Shown: positions 24,285 through 39,440, counted from the stretch's first letter. The stretch is 55,622 nucleotides of DNA from Leptospira kirschneri serovar Cynopteri str. 3522 CT (GCF_000243695.2 NZ_AHMN02000007.1:325001-380622); one strand, 5' to 3'. Made by a program: numbers and translations. Notes: generated by a model not told the origin, from the letters alone.

Positions 24285-26407
24285 ATAAATTGAATATGTT
24301 TTTCCCCCACTTGAGCCGTTCTTTTTCGTTCGTTTTATTTTTGTTTCTTTTTTATGTTTCTATCCAAGCCCAAGATGAAAATACAAAGATAGAAAATAAA
24401 GTTACCCAAAAAAAATCGCCAAACACAATTACTACGAAGGAGAACCCGATCACTGACGATTCTAAAAAGGACAGCGGGAATGGTCAAAACGGACAAATCG
24501 TTCCGGAAGAATCACAGATCGTGGTCACAGGTTCTAGAGGAGAAAGAAGACTTAAGGATTCTACGGTCGCTACCGAAGTCATTTCCCGTAAAAAGATAGA
24601 AGCAAGCGGCGCTAGAAATGCGGCGGAAGTTTTAGAAACCCAGTTGGGAATTGACGTGGTACCTTTCTTCGGAGGTTCTAGGGTTCGAATGCTCGGTTTA
24701 GATTCCCAGTATGTTTTGATCCTTATTGATGGCGAAAGAATTTCCGGACGTTTAAATAATGCTGTGGATCTTAGTAGATTTAAAGTTCAGAATATTGAAA
24801 GAATCGAAATTGTAAAAGGGGCCTCATCGGCGTTATACGGAGCAGACGCAATCGGAGGAGTAATTAATTTAATTACGAGAGAAGCGGATAAAAAACTAAG
24901 CTATGAAATGCGAACCACTTACGGTAATGGAAGCAGAAAAAATTTCAACACCGAAGGAGAATTTAATACCACTGCCAACATGGGTTTTAGAAACGAGTAT
25001 GTGAGTGGTGCGGTTTCCGCGGGTTACAATAAAAACCCCGGTTATCGATTAGTTCCGAATTCTCAGGCGACTACTGGGAACGCATATCAAGACTTAAACA
25101 CAGGCATCAATCTTACCTTCAATCCAGACGGAAAATTCAAAGGTAAAACTAGAATTCTTTATCAACATAGAGATCAAAACGGAGTGGATGTAACTCAATC
25201 CAAAGCGGTCTTTGATCGTAACAATAAGACTCACGACTTTTTAGCTACTGGCTCTTTAGAATACGGATTTGGAAAAAGAAATCTAATTTCTTTTCGAGGA
25301 AATATTTCCAAATGGGAAAACAAGTACTATAACAATCAAAGAGGTTCGGACGAATTAGATGTAAAACAATTGAACTCCGAATTGACTTCCCAGGGAACCG
25401 TTCAATTAGACATGGAAGCTTCCGAAAGACATTTTATCACAGTAGGTGCAGAATCCTTTGCGAATGAATTAGAATCAGATCGATTACAAAGTAGGTATGT
25501 ATATAGAACTAGAAAGGCGGTATTTTTTCAAGACGAGTGGACCGTTTCTCGTTCTCCTAGGATTCGAGTAGTACCAGGAGTAAGATACGACGATGATTCT
25601 CAATTTGGAAATCAAACAACTCCTAAACTTGCAGCCCGTTATGATATTTTTCAGAACTTAGTTTGGAGAGCGAGTTATGGAAGAGGCTTTCGCCCTCCCA
25701 GTTTTCAGGAATTATATCTTCGTTTTGAAAATCCAGCCGTAGGTTATGTTGTAGAAGGAAATCCAAATTTGAAACCAGAACGATCAATTACAATCAACTC
25801 GGATTTGGAATATAGTCCTTTTAGTTTTTTGACTTTTTCTTTGAGTGTATATCGAAACGATATTATCAATCTAATTCAGTATAAATTCGATTCGAACAAA
25901 GGAAGAGAGTTTGCGGAATTTCAATTACAGAACATCGCAAAGGCTTATACAAGAGGAGGGGAATTTGGAGTTCAATATAGATTCTTAAAATATTTCACTC
26001 TTGAATTAGGATACAATCATACAGATACTAGAGATCTAAGTTCGAATAGACCTTTGGAAGGAAGAGCGCTTCATCAGGCATCCGCAAACTTCATCTACAA
26101 TTCCCCCGGAGGATTTCAATTTAACCTGAGAGGAAAACATCTAGACAAAAGACCGTTTTATAGTTCGACTAACAATCTTTCAGCGGCAGGACAGGATTAT
26201 ATTCCCAGCGAAGTTAAATTGAATGAAAATCCTCCCGTGATTTACGGAAAACCGTTTACAATTTTAAACGTAAGAATTGAACAGAAATTTTTCAACAAAC
26301 ACTTTGCCCTTTTTTTGGGAATAGATAACTTACTCAATCAATACGAACTAGCTTATAACCCCACTCGACCTAGATTTTATTACGGTGGATTTTCCGCGCA
26401 GTTTTAA
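24263..26407 (+). CDS. TonB-dependent outer-membrane receptor (HmuR-like)
   Basis: This receptor is 714 residues from the first ATG. A signal peptide ([17 protein letters not shown]) is followed by a low-complexity linker, a TonB-box-like SQIVVTGSR, the plug domain ([58 protein letters not shown]) and a 22-strand-type barrel. The barrel has [17 protein letters not shown] and NPNLKPERS before the final strands, ending in GGFSAQF with the C-terminal Phe. It imports a ligand across the outer membrane using TonB energy; haem is likely given the HmuY-like partner upstream. ATG at 24296 (MFFPHLSRS) would give an equally good signal peptide and remove the overlap. Neither start has a clear ribosome site, so coupling to the upstream gene is probable. 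Confidence 0.93.
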   Translation: METNTILNKLNMFFPHLSRSFSFVLFLFLFYVSIQAQDENTKIENKVTQKKSPNTITTKENPITDDSKKDSGNGQNGQIVPEESQIVVTGSRGERRLKDSTVATEVISRKKIEASGARNAAEVLETQLGIDVVPFFGGSRVRMLGLDSQYVLILIDGERISGRLNNAVDLSRFKVQNIERIEIVKGASSALYGADAIGGVINLITREADKKLSYEMRTTYGNGSRKNFNTEGEFNTTANMGFRNEYVSGAVSAGYNKNPGYRLVPNSQATTGNAYQDLNTGINLTFNPDGKFKGKTRILYQHRDQNGVDVTQSKAVFDRNNKTHDFLATGSLEYGFGKRNLISFRGNISKWENKYYNNQRGSDELDVKQLNSELTSQGTVQLDMEASERHFITVGAESFANELESDRLQSRYVYRTRKAVFFQDEWTVSRSPRIRVVPGVRYDDDSQFGNQTTPKLAARYDIFQNLVWRASYGRGFRPPSFQELYLRFENPAVGYVVEGNPNLKPERSITINSDLEYSPFSFLTFSLSVYRNDIINLIQYKFDSNKGREFAEFQLQNIAKAYTRGGEFGVQYRFLKYFTLELGYNHTDTRDLSSNRPLEGRALHQASANFIYNSPGGFQFNLRGKHLDKRPFYSSTNNLSAAGQDYIPSEVKLNENPPVIYGKPFTILNVRIEQKFFNKHFALFLGIDNLLNQYELAYNPTRPRFYYGGFSAQF

Positions 26408-26491
26408 TTTCTTTTTCAAAGTTTGGTTCATTAATTTGCATTCGATAAATTAAAAAAATACTTTTGAAATATTCCTCGCGAACCTTAGTTT

Positions 26492-26682
26492 AACGTGAGT
26501 TCGACGTAAGAAAATCTGGCGAATCCGGACCACGCTTTCAGTTCCAGTCAATAAATTGTATGAAAGAAATCTAATATTTTGTCTTTAGTTTCAATTTAGA
26601 ACGCGACCTTTAGGAAAGTGTTCTGTTGAGCTTTTCTACACCTCAATCGCTTTCACGTTGGATTTTATCGAAATTACGTTAA
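26492..26682 (+). repeat. Dispersed intergenic repeat (long type)
   Basis: It starts with AACGTGAGTTCGACGTAAG and continues with CGAATCCGG. It shares the segment GTCTTTAGTTTCAATTT and the following AACGCGA with the copy at 54680-54964, then AGGAAAG and the CTGAG/TTGAG, CCTAC/CTACAC run. It ends ATTACGTTAA. It is shorter than the 54680 copy, which has an internal duplication. Confidence 0.78.
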
Positions 26683-26818
26683 CCTACACTTTATCATAAT
26701 ATTTATGAATACATCCAAGTAGTACAATGTGGGAGCTGTTACAAGTTATTTTATTATAAAACTTTAAAAATATGTGAACTACTTTTTAAGAGATTCTCTC
26801 CAGAGTTCATGTTAAACT

Positions 26819-26949
26819 ATAGTGAGTTCGGTATAAGATAGAATTTTCTAAAAGTATGAGTTCCTACATTTTTAGAAATGATTTATAAATTTCAGATTTC
26901 AACTTTTTTCAGAAAAGTGAATTGTAGATTTTTCTACAAACTCACGTTA
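26819..26949 (+). repeat. Dispersed intergenic repeat (short type)
   Basis: It begins ATAGTGAGTTCGGTATAAG and ends AAACTCACGTTA. Bases 26841-26868 are identical over 28 positions to 55427-55454 and closely match 28899-28927. The pair TTTCAGATTTCAACTTTTTT and its equivalent at about 55566-55584 extends the similarity. The ends are inverted repeats of each other. Confidence 0.75.
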
Positions 26950-27022
26950 AAATATTTTGTTTCTTTTAAATTTTTTTCTATAAATCGTTCCGGTTGGAAA
27001 GTTCGAAGAACCGTTTTCTAGT

Positions 27023-27553
27023 ATGGATATTCTTTTGTTGGATGACGGTCAAAAAATTGAATCTGCTTTGGTAGAAGATTCGTTTGGAACGGATTCTCTT
27101 TTGGTTCCAGATGTTTATTGGAATCGTTTGAATTTTCAAGAAAGAAAAGCTCTTCGGGGTAAACTTCCTTTTTTATTGAGGAAATATTCGAAGCAGATCG
27201 CTTCTATGAAACGCCTTCATGATCGGGCGGGTAAAATCAAATACAATCGGTGCGTTGGTAAAATGAAAAAGTTTAGTATTCGGGTTCATACTGGTGTTTG
27301 GGCGACTTTAGGTGTTTTAGCGGCGGCTCATGGTGTTTCGAGATGTTATCTTTTTAATTATATGCTTTGGTTGGAGGACCTGGGTGGAAAGGAGGATTTT
27401 TTTGTGAAAAGTTTAAACCCAGGAGTTCCTAGCTTTCACTGGACTTACAAAATGATCTGGAAAATTGACAGGAGACAAAATCTCATTTCGAGAGAATTAC
27501 AATTTGAACCAAACCCAATGACGAATAAATATCCATACTATCTAAAAGAATAA
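27023..27553 (+). CDS. DUF1564 family protein with a ribbon-helix-helix-like segment
   Basis: This 176-residue protein belongs to a Leptospira-restricted family (DUF1564) that occurs in many scattered copies. Family landmarks are SLLVPDVYWNRLNFQERKAL, LPFLLRKYSK, NRCVGKMKKFSIRVHTGVW and AAHGVSRCYLFNYMLWLE. By eye, residues about 83-117 follow the plan of a MetJ/Arc ribbon-helix-helix: one strand (KKFSIRVHTGVW), a helix (ATLGVLAAAHG), a turn G-V-S-R and a second helix (CYLFNYMLWLE). This suggests DNA binding, possibly autoregulation. The basic residues KKF and the preceding KIKYNR support it. It sits between a repeat-filled gap and ispH, 180 bases ahead of ispH. Its function is otherwise unknown. 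Confidence 0.8.
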   Translation: MDILLLDDGQKIESALVEDSFGTDSLLVPDVYWNRLNFQERKALRGKLPFLLRKYSKQIASMKRLHDRAGKIKYNRCVGKMKKFSIRVHTGVWATLGVLAAAHGVSRCYLFNYMLWLEDLGGKEDFFVKSLNPGVPSFHWTYKMIWKIDRRQNLISRELQFEPNPMTNKYPYYLKE

Positions 27554-27732
27554 GAAGCATCCAGATCCAATATCAAAAAACTCTAATTTATCCCAAAAAA
27601 AGCTAGGTCGAAAATTCTAAAACAAAAATGAAATATCAAAATTTTAGAAAACGAAAAGCCCAAGAAACAAATGATTTTTTGATTCTTTGTCTGAAGCAAA
27701 GAATTAGAATGGTATTGAAAACGGAGCTAAAA

Positions 27733-28671
<939 letters not shown>

Positions 28672-28720
28672 AAAAAGTTCGTTTGTATTGTATAAACTCC
28701 CACATTTTACTTTTCCGGAA

Positions 28721-28748
28721 AAAAGAATCTATAAAATAGATTTCTTTT
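28721..28748 (+). terminator. Possible AT-rich terminator of ispH
   Basis: AAAAGAATCTAT pairs with ATAGATTTCTTTT across an AAA loop, with one bulged base. The descending arm supplies a short T-rich stretch. It lies 50 bases after the ispH stop. The stem has few GC pairs, so this is tentative. Confidence 0.35.
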
Positions 28749-28880
28749 ACCAAACTTACAAAAACCTATTTTTACAATCGGTTTATTTGAAAGTGATTCA
28801 GAATTATATAATAAAATATCCAATACGTTGTTTTAGAATCAGTTTACGGTAAAAATTTAAGACATTTAATTTTATAGGGT

Positions 28881-28979
28881 TAGTAAGAAAATTAGAGCGA
28901 ATTTTCTAAAAGCAAGAATTCCATACATTTTCAGAATTTATCCGTAAAATCGTAGTTTGTGATAGTTCCTACATTCAAC
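28881..28979 (+). repeat. Decayed short-type intergenic repeat
   Basis: The order AGTAAGAAA, then GAATTTTCTAAAAGC, ATACATTTT, GTAAAATCGTAGTTTGTGAT and AGTTCCTACATTCA matches the copy at 55405-55617 step by step. Its outer AACGTGAG end is lost. Confidence 0.55.
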
Positions 28980-29080
28980 TAAACCGATAAAACAACCTCT
29001 TCCCGTTTTTATAGAAGCAAATTCGATCGAATTACCTAGTATCATTTTATAATTTTTTACTTTTTTAATATTTAAAACCT

Positions 29081-29117
<37 letters not shown>

Positions 29118-29135
29118 CAGGATTTTACATTCGCC

Positions 29136-32556
<3,421 letters not shown>

Positions 32557-32568
32557 GGAGATGTTTAC

Positions 32569-32931
<363 letters not shown>

Positions 32932-32938
32932 ATTGTAT

Positions 32939-33295
32939 ATGCCATTTTCTTTATATACAGATTTTCAGGAGTCCGATGTTCCGACATTAAAGGTCAGAAT
33001 AGAAGACGAACTTACGATTTACGAAGCGTCCGAATTTAAAGAGAAAATAAATCTCATCCTTAAAAATTCCGCAGCAGTTTTAGAAATCGATCTTTTCAAA
33101 ATCCAAAAGATAGATACTTCCTGTCTACAGATTCTTCTCTCTTTTAAAAAAGTAGCTCTGACAAAATACGAACAAGTCCGGTTTGTCAATTTCAGTAATA
33201 ACGTTTTAAGTCTGATCGACCTCTATAATCTCTCCGACTTTTTTAGAGATTCGATCCTGCCTTCCAAAGAAGAAATCCCGGAACAAAAAGGTTAA
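32939..33295 (+). CDS. STAS domain protein in the chemotaxis operon
   Basis: This protein of about 118 residues has one STAS domain. It shows LKVRIEDELTIYEASEFKEK, the strand AVLEIDLFKIQ, then KIDTSCLQILLSFKK, in which Ser of D-T-S corresponds to the phosphorylated serine of anti-sigma factor antagonists; the usual following Gly is Cys here. The start is ATG at 32939, or a TTG two codons earlier, almost touching the cheY stop. STAS proteins in chemosensory operons are known in spirochaetes and other bacteria, but their role is not settled. It might link CheA signalling to the partner-switching system at 45190-48319, which is speculation. Confidence 0.82.
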   Translation: MPFSLYTDFQESDVPTLKVRIEDELTIYEASEFKEKINLILKNSAAVLEIDLFKIQKIDTSCLQILLSFKKVALTKYEQVRFVNFSNNVLSLIDLYNLSDFFRDSILPSKEEIPEQKG

Positions 33296-33305
33296 ATACT
33301 AAACT

Positions 33306-35444
33306 ATGGATCTTTCAGAAGTTAGAGATACGTTTATATCTGAGTCAGAAGAATTGCTTTCTTCTATGGAATCTAACCTTTTAATTTTGGAAAAAGATTC
33401 TAAAAACAACGAAGGGATTCATTCCGTATTTCGTGCGATCCATACAATCAAAGGAACTTCGGGAATGTTCGGTTACGAACCGATCGAAAAGTTCACCCAC
33501 GAAGTGGAATCTTTTTTAGATAAAATTCGTTCTAACAAACAAAATCTTACAAAAGAAGGAATTGAATTTTTATTTTTAGCCTGTGATCATATTCGTAATC
33601 TTTTGCAAGGTGTTGGAGAAACTTTGATCGTAGATTCTCAAACTTCGCGTAATCAAGTTAATTTACTTTCTTTGGCTAAAAAACTGATCTTAGACGATAC
33701 TTCTAATCCACAAAAGTACGAAGTAATACAAAACCAACCTACATCTTCAAATCAGCTTGACTTTCATTCTAACTCTACTTTTTGGCAAATTACATTGATT
33801 CCTAATATTCATCTTTTTGAATCCGGACTGGATCCTTCCACGTTTATAAAATATCTATCTCAATCAGGAAAGGTGAAACATATTTTTATTTATCCGGATT
33901 CGATTCCCAATTGGTCTGAATTCAATCCGGAACATTCTCATCTGGGTTTCGAAATTTCGTATGAATCCCCTTCCAAAGGAGAAGAGATCCATTCTACGTT
34001 CCAATTTTTAAAAGAAGGAAGTTATCTTAAAATTCTGGCTCCAGGATGTAGTCTGAATCTTTTTATGGAGAACTACAACGATTTTCCTTTCGGGAAAAAA
34101 GCATATTTAAACGCTCTCGAAATCCAAAAAATACTCACACCGGAAGAGATTCAAAAATTATCATATACTTCCGAAAACTTAAATATCCCACATACCACTC
34201 AAACGGAACAACTTTCCACCTCCATCGAAAATCAAAAAGAATCCGATTCTATCAAGTTACAAACAAAAACGCTGAGAGTGGATTCTTCCAAAATAGACAC
34301 GTTAATCGCTCTTGTTGGAGAGTTGATCACTCAAGAAGCGAATCTCAGTCGAAAAATATCAGATTCTGAAAATCTACAATTGATCGAAAGTTCAGAATCT
34401 CTTTACAGACTCGTGACAGAAATTCGCGAATTTGCTCTCAGCCTTAGAATGATTCCTATCTCTGATCTGTTTGAGAAGTATAAACGTGTAGTAAGAGATC
34501 TTTCCAAGGAACTGAACAAACAAGTTGAATTAGAAATTATTGGCGGCGAAACGGAATTGGATCGTTCCGTAATCGAAAAGATTTCGGACCCTATCGTTCA
34601 CATTCTAAGAAACGCTTTAGATCACGGTATAGAAACTTCGGAAGAAAGAATTAGAAAAGGAAAACCCGCAACCGGACAATTGAAGATACAAGCGAGTCAT
34701 GGTACTGGTAGTATCCTAATCGAAATCAATGACGACGGCAAAGGTCTGGACTGCGATAAGATCTTAGAAAAAGCGATTTCCAAAGGATTGATTACTCGTG
34801 ATCAAAACTTATCCGAATCCGAAATTTATTCTCTGATTTTTCAACCCGGTTTTTCCACCGCGGATCAAGTCACCAACCTTTCCGGAAGAGGTGTAGGAAT
34901 GGACGTTGTTTTGAGAAACATTGAATCTCTCCGTGGAACCGTTCAGATCCAAACTCTAAAAGATCAAGGAAGTTCGTTTCTGATCCGCCTGCCTCTGACC
35001 CTCGCAATCATCGACGGTTTTTTAGTAAAAGCTTATAGTCTTTACTTTATTGTACCAATGCAGATGGTTCGTGAAACCGTAGAATCTAAGGTAATCTTAA
35101 ACGGTTCGTCTTCTGGCACCATGAACCTTCGAGGAGAACTCCTTCCTGTACTTCATCTTTCTGAGTTTCTTTGTTTAGAATCAAATTCTTTCGAAAAAGA
35201 GAATATTCTAATTTTAGAATATGAAGATAAGTCTTTCGGAATTATAGTCAACGACCTTCATGGAGAAGTTCAATCCGTGATCCGTCCTATGGCGGAAATC
35301 TTCAAAAACATCAAATGTTTCAGCGGCACTTCAATTTTAGGAAGCGGAGAAATCGCTTTTATACTAGACGTTCCCGGTTTATACAATTCCATCCGGGATC
35401 AAGAACTAAATAAAAACAAGGATTTGACGGCTAAAACGGGTTAA
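33306..35444 (+). CDS. cheA: Chemotaxis histidine kinase CheA
   Basis: This is a 712-residue kinase. P1 Hpt domain: FRAIHTIKGTSGMFGY with phospho-acceptor His46. A variable P2-like region (about 160-290) comes next. P3 dimerisation opens with LRVDSSKIDTLIALVGELIT. The P4 ATPase has HILRNALDHGIET (N-box), EINDDGKGLD (G1) and LSGRGVGMDVV (G2). The P5 CheW-like domain opens with TLAIIDGFLVKA and ends near residue 705. CheA senses chemoreceptor state through CheW and phosphorylates CheY and CheB. P2 looks divergent, as expected for a docking domain matched to this operon's own CheY. It is ten bases after the STAS gene and 44 before the receptor. Confidence 0.96.
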   Translation: MDLSEVRDTFISESEELLSSMESNLLILEKDSKNNEGIHSVFRAIHTIKGTSGMFGYEPIEKFTHEVESFLDKIRSNKQNLTKEGIEFLFLACDHIRNLLQGVGETLIVDSQTSRNQVNLLSLAKKLILDDTSNPQKYEVIQNQPTSSNQLDFHSNSTFWQITLIPNIHLFESGLDPSTFIKYLSQSGKVKHIFIYPDSIPNWSEFNPEHSHLGFEISYESPSKGEEIHSTFQFLKEGSYLKILAPGCSLNLFMENYNDFPFGKKAYLNALEIQKILTPEEIQKLSYTSENLNIPHTTQTEQLSTSIENQKESDSIKLQTKTLRVDSSKIDTLIALVGELITQEANLSRKISDSENLQLIESSESLYRLVTEIREFALSLRMIPISDLFEKYKRVVRDLSKELNKQVELEIIGGETELDRSVIEKISDPIVHILRNALDHGIETSEERIRKGKPATGQLKIQASHGTGSILIEINDDGKGLDCDKILEKAISKGLITRDQNLSESEIYSLIFQPGFSTADQVTNLSGRGVGMDVVLRNIESLRGTVQIQTLKDQGSSFLIRLPLTLAIIDGFLVKAYSLYFIVPMQMVRETVESKVILNGSSSGTMNLRGELLPVLHLSEFLCLESNSFEKENILILEYEDKSFGIIVNDLHGEVQSVIRPMAEIFKNIKCFSGTSILGSGEIAFILDVPGLYNSIRDQELNKNKDLTAKTG

Positions 35445-35488
35445 AAATTCAGGAATGATTTTAGAGATTTTGAATATGGAGCAATCAG

Positions 35489-38419
35489 ATGTTTAGAAAA
35501 AATTTAGGTATTTGGATCGGGTTAGCTATCACAATAAACGGATTTGTGTTTTTATCCATTCAAAACTTTCGAGGTTCCAATCCTTCAACGGAAACGAACT
35601 TCGGAGAACAACTACAGTCAGTTCAACGTTCTAGCGAATCCTTTTTAAAAACGGAAGAATCCATTTCCGAATTTTCACTCTATTTGTCCCTCGGTAAAGA
35701 AAAAGAAACCTTAATTTCCAGCCTAGAAGAAATTGAAAAAAATCTTAAAAACTTACGTTCTTATTTTTCCGAGTCCGATCGCAAAAAAAATCCTGAGATT
35801 CTAAAATTCGATAAAAAGATAAGAACTCTTTTTTCTTCTATCGAAGAACTGAAAGAAAAGATTTCACGTTCTAAAGATCTTAAAAAAGATACGTCCTTAT
35901 TTTTAAAGTCCGATTTTTTTGCAGATCTTTCTTCCTTTAGACAGACAAGATCGGAAATTGCAAAGGAACTTTTAAATTCCGCAGAAACCGCATCGGCCGC
36001 CGTTGTTCCGTCCACTCCAACTGAAATTCAATTTTTAATTACAATTTTAGAATATTCTGGAATATCAATCCTTCTCATCTCTTTTTTATGGTGGTCCAAT
36101 CGCTCTAATCAAAGAATAATCTTCAACTTAGAAATGGAATTCCTAAGAATGAGAACCGCAGTGGATAACGTAACCACGAATATCATGATGGCAGATCGAA
36201 ATTTCAACATAGTTTACATGAACAAGGCCATCCAGATGATGTTTAACAAGGCGGAAACGGATATTAAAAAACAACTCTCTAATTTCAATCCATCTAATTT
36301 GTTGGGAACCAACATCGATTCGTTCCATAAAAATCCGGCTCATCAAAGAGGTCTTTTAAATAAACTTTCGGATACGTTCCGTTCCTCGATTACGATAGGA
36401 GGCAGAGAATTTGATCTGATTGCAAATCCGATCGTAGACGTAAATGGTAACAAACTCGGAACCGTCGTAGAATGGAGCGACGTTACCGAACAGAATAAAA
36501 TCCAAAAACAAAGAAAATTAGAAAATGAGGAGTTAACACGCGTTAAAGTAGCTTTAGATAACGTAACTACGAACATTATGATGGCAGATCGAAATTTAAA
36601 TATAGTCTACATGAACAAATCCATTCGTGTCATGTTTCACTCCGCAGAAGAAGACATTAAAAAACAGTTTAACAACTTCGATCCGTCTAATTTGATCGGA
36701 ATCAATATAGATACATTTCACAAAAATCCAGCCTATCAACGAGGACTTCTAGACAAACTAACGGATACGTTTAGTTCTTCTATCAACATTGGAGGGAGAA
36801 CCTTTAATCTAATTGCAAATCCGATCATAGACGATGCCGGAGATCGTTTGGGTTCCGTTGTAGAATGGAGCGACGTTACCGAGCAGAATAAGATCGCAGA
36901 ACAAAGAAAAATTGAAAACGAGGAACTGATTCGGGTAAAGGTAGCATTGGACAATACTTCCACAAACATCATGATCGCGGATAACGAATTCAATATTCGT
37001 TATATGAATCAGGCGGTGGTTCGGATGTTCGAAATAGGAGAAGAAGACATTAAAAAACAATTCGCTCATTTTAATCTCAAAAGTTTGGTAGGATCGAACA
37101 TAGATCAATTCCATAAAAACCCGGCACACCAAAGAGGTGTATTGAGCAGTTTCACCGGAATTCATAAAGCTACGATTAAAATCGGCGGTAGAACCTTTGA
37201 CCTTATTGCCAATCCAATTTTAGATACAAACGGCAAACGACTCGGTTCGGTCGTTGAATGGTCGGATGTTACAAATGAACTCGCAGTTCAAGAAGAAGTG
37301 GAGGGAATCGTAAGCGCCGCTGCAAAAGGAAATTTTACGACTCGAATTTCTCTGGATTCTAAAACCGGTTTTTTTCTAAATTTAAGTCGGTCCCTAAATC
37401 AATTGTTGGAAGTGAGCAATCGAGGTTTGAACGAAGTAGTAGAAGCTTTAGAAAGAATTTCCTCTGGGGACCTGACTCAAAAAATTACGAACGAATATCA
37501 CGGCACCTTTGGAAAGTTAAAGGAATATTCCAATGTTACGATGGACAAATTAAGCGAGATCATTGGGGATATTATCATTCGTTCCTCTAGTTTAGTTACT
37601 TCTGCGAGCGAAGTTTCTTCTACTGCCAATTCCTTAAGCCAAGGCGCATCTGAGCAAGCTGCAAGCGTTGAAGAAACTACTTCTTCTTTGGAAGAAATGA
37701 CTGCGTCCATCGATCAAAACGCTCAGAATTCACGTCAGACGGAACAGATCTCTTCTAAATCTTCTCAAGACGCAGAAGAAGGCGGCGTGTCTGTGATCGA
37801 AACCGTTAAGGCGATGAAACAGATTGCGGAAAAAATTAGTATCATCGAAGACATAGCGTATCAAACCAACTTACTCGCGTTAAACGCCGCGATAGAAGCG
37901 GCAAGAGCCGGAGACCACGGAAAAGGTTTCGCAGTAGTAGCTTCTGAAGTTCGTAAACTCGCAGAAAGAAGTCAAAAATCCGCAAATGAAATTAGTAGTT
38001 TAGCAGGAAACAGCGTGGCCATCGCGGAAAGGGCCGGAGATTTGATTTCTCAGATCGTTCCTTCCATCCGAAAAACTGCAGATCTTGTTCAAGAAATTAC
38101 GGCTGCAAGCGACGAACAATCTTCAGGAGTTTCCGAAATCAACAAGGCTATGGGACAACTCGATCAGGTTTCTCAGCAAAACGCTTCCGCATCCGAAGAA
38201 TTAGCCGCAATCTCGGAAGAGATGAATGCACAAGCAGAACAACTCAAAGAGTCAGTTCTATTCTTTAAGATTTCGGACGGGGATAAACGCTTAACCAACG
38301 GGGGAGGATTGCTTCATCGAGATCTTTCTGGAACCGGTATCATCAAAGCAACTCCCACAACTAGAAAAGATCTTCCCAAGGGAATATCTCCCATTACCGA
38401 AAAATTTGAAAGGTATTAA
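35489..38419 (+). CDS. Chemoreceptor (methyl-accepting protein) with three tandem PAS domains
   Basis: This is a 976-residue receptor. Transmembrane helix 1 is about 9-26, a periplasmic coiled region follows (27-180) and helix 2 is about 184-203. Three PAS units of 131 residues follow, each with (V/L)DN(V/T)-T-NIM-(M/I)-AD and a VEWSDVT end. A HAMP-like segment (about 600-690) has [19 protein letters not shown]. The signalling hairpin has the canonical tip [20 protein letters not shown] (about 789-808) followed by [15 protein letters not shown]. The copies PAS1 and PAS2 are closely similar and PAS3 is more diverged. The cytosolic PAS array suggests redox, haem/flavin or small-ligand sensing. 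GGAG precedes the ATG. It lies between cheA and cheW. Confidence 0.94.
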   Translation: MFRKNLGIWIGLAITINGFVFLSIQNFRGSNPSTETNFGEQLQSVQRSSESFLKTEESISEFSLYLSLGKEKETLISSLEEIEKNLKNLRSYFSESDRKKNPEILKFDKKIRTLFSSIEELKEKISRSKDLKKDTSLFLKSDFFADLSSFRQTRSEIAKELLNSAETASAAVVPSTPTEIQFLITILEYSGISILLISFLWWSNRSNQRIIFNLEMEFLRMRTAVDNVTTNIMMADRNFNIVYMNKAIQMMFNKAETDIKKQLSNFNPSNLLGTNIDSFHKNPAHQRGLLNKLSDTFRSSITIGGREFDLIANPIVDVNGNKLGTVVEWSDVTEQNKIQKQRKLENEELTRVKVALDNVTTNIMMADRNLNIVYMNKSIRVMFHSAEEDIKKQFNNFDPSNLIGINIDTFHKNPAYQRGLLDKLTDTFSSSINIGGRTFNLIANPIIDDAGDRLGSVVEWSDVTEQNKIAEQRKIENEELIRVKVALDNTSTNIMIADNEFNIRYMNQAVVRMFEIGEEDIKKQFAHFNLKSLVGSNIDQFHKNPAHQRGVLSSFTGIHKATIKIGGRTFDLIANPILDTNGKRLGSVVEWSDVTNELAVQEEVEGIVSAAAKGNFTTRISLDSKTGFFLNLSRSLNQLLEVSNRGLNEVVEALERISSGDLTQKITNEYHGTFGKLKEYSNVTMDKLSEIIGDIIIRSSSLVTSASEVSSTANSLSQGASEQAASVEETTSSLEEMTASIDQNAQNSRQTEQISSKSSQDAEEGGVSVIETVKAMKQIAEKISIIEDIAYQTNLLALNAAIEAARAGDHGKGFAVVASEVRKLAERSQKSANEISSLAGNSVAIAERAGDLISQIVPSIRKTADLVQEITAASDEQSSGVSEINKAMGQLDQVSQQNASASEELAAISEEMNAQAEQLKESVLFFKISDGDKRLTNGGGLLHRDLSGTGIIKATPTTRKDLPKGISPITEKFERY
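36161..37295 (+). repeat. Three tandem PAS-coding repeats with exact 393-bp period
   Basis: Equivalent codons begin at 36161, 36554 and 36947, so the unit is 393 bp (131 codons) with no indel between copies. DNA similarity between the first two is high (for example ATCATGATGGCAGATCGAAA against ATTATGATGGCAGATCGAAA). The third is more diverged. It is an in-frame internal gene amplification within the receptor. Confidence 0.9.
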
Positions 38420-38431
38420 GAGGGTTTAAAG

Positions 38432-38947
38432 ATGAGCGTTTTAGAGGACAATCAGTTTCTTACGTTTTATCTCGGAAGGGAATATTACGGAATTAGAATA
38501 TTAAATATTAAAGAAATTATAGAATATTCTGGTTTGACGAACGTTCCTTTAATGCCGGAATTCATTCCTGGAGTGATCAACCTTCGAGGAAATGTAGTTC
38601 CGGTCATAGATTTGAAACATAAATTTTTTAGAAGTAAAATCAAACCGGACCGTAAAACCTGCGTGATCATAGTAGAATTACATTCTCAAAAAGAAGGTGA
38701 CCGAAAGGAAAAAACCGACTTGGGTATTCTTGTCGAATCTGTGGACGAAGTTGTTTCCATTCCGAACGATGATATAGAACCTCCTCCCACTTTTGGCTCT
38801 AAAATCAAAGTAGATTTTATTTTAGGAATGGCGAGACAGGAAAATGGTTTTATCATCATTCTGAATACTGAAAAAATTCTAAATCTGGAAGAACTCACTT
38901 CTTTAGAAGAAAATCAGCCCACCGAAGTCGTTTTAGAAACTACATGA
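38432..38947 (+). CDS. cheW: Chemotaxis adaptor CheW
   Basis: This 171-residue protein has a single CheW domain. It includes FLTFYLGREYYGIRILNIKEI, YSGLTNVPLMPEFIPGVINL, RGNVVPVIDL and a final strand leading to GFIIILNTEKIL. CheW bridges chemoreceptor tips and CheA P5 to build the signalling array at the inner membrane. The insert around HSQKEGDRKEKTD (about 88-100) is longer than in the E. coli protein. The ribosome site AGAGGG precedes the ATG, 12 bases after the receptor stop, and the stop overlaps the cheD start by four bases. Confidence 0.94.
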   Translation: MSVLEDNQFLTFYLGREYYGIRILNIKEIIEYSGLTNVPLMPEFIPGVINLRGNVVPVIDLKHKFFRSKIKPDRKTCVIIVELHSQKEGDRKEKTDLGILVESVDEVVSIPNDDIEPPPTFGSKIKVDFILGMARQENGFIIILNTEKILNLEELTSLEENQPTEVVLETT

Positions 38948-39440
38948 TATTAGAACCAGATTCGGTCAGAGATTTATTTTTACAACCCGGCGGCTTTTAT
39001 TGGGGAAAAGGAAATATCAGAATTAGAACTTTGCTCGGCTCTTGCATTTCAATCTGTTTTTGGCATCCTTCCCTTCTCTCCGGAGGAATGGCGCACGTTA
39101 TGCTACCTTTTAGACCTTCTTCGATTCATTTCGATGATAGTCTAAATGCGAAGTATGTAGAAGACGCGTTTCAGTTATTCTTTGAAAAGTTAGTAGGATC
39201 GAAAAGGCAGTATCAAATTAAACTATTCGGAGGAGCGTCCATGTTCTCTACGGAAGAGGAAAAACTTCTAGAACTCAAATCGGTTCGAGATATAGGAATG
39301 AAAAACATACTTTCCGTCAAAGAACATTTAAACAAGAACCAACTTCCAATTACCTCCGAAGACTTAGGAGGTTTTTCCCATCGAAGAATTTTTTTTTCAC
39401 TTTGGGACGGTGAAATTTATGTAGAAAGGCCCGAACATAC

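Larger units (their letters stand above)
26408..27022. other. Repeat-filled intergenic gap
   Basis: No gene is supported. From left to right it holds the long repeat copy 26492-26682, a decayed stretch with GTGGGAGCTGTTACAAG and GAGTTCATGTTAAAC (about 26728-26815), and the shorter copy 26819-26949. About 70 bases remain before the DUF1564 gene, where its promoter should lie. Confidence 0.6.

Noticed and set aside
27628..27732. Upstream in-frame start for ispH
   Set aside because: It adds 35 residues absent from the family; GGAG is placed correctly for the ATG at 27733.
36161..37295. Regular repeats that might look like a CRISPR or satellite array
   Set aside because: The 393-bp units are in-frame PAS domains of a chemoreceptor.
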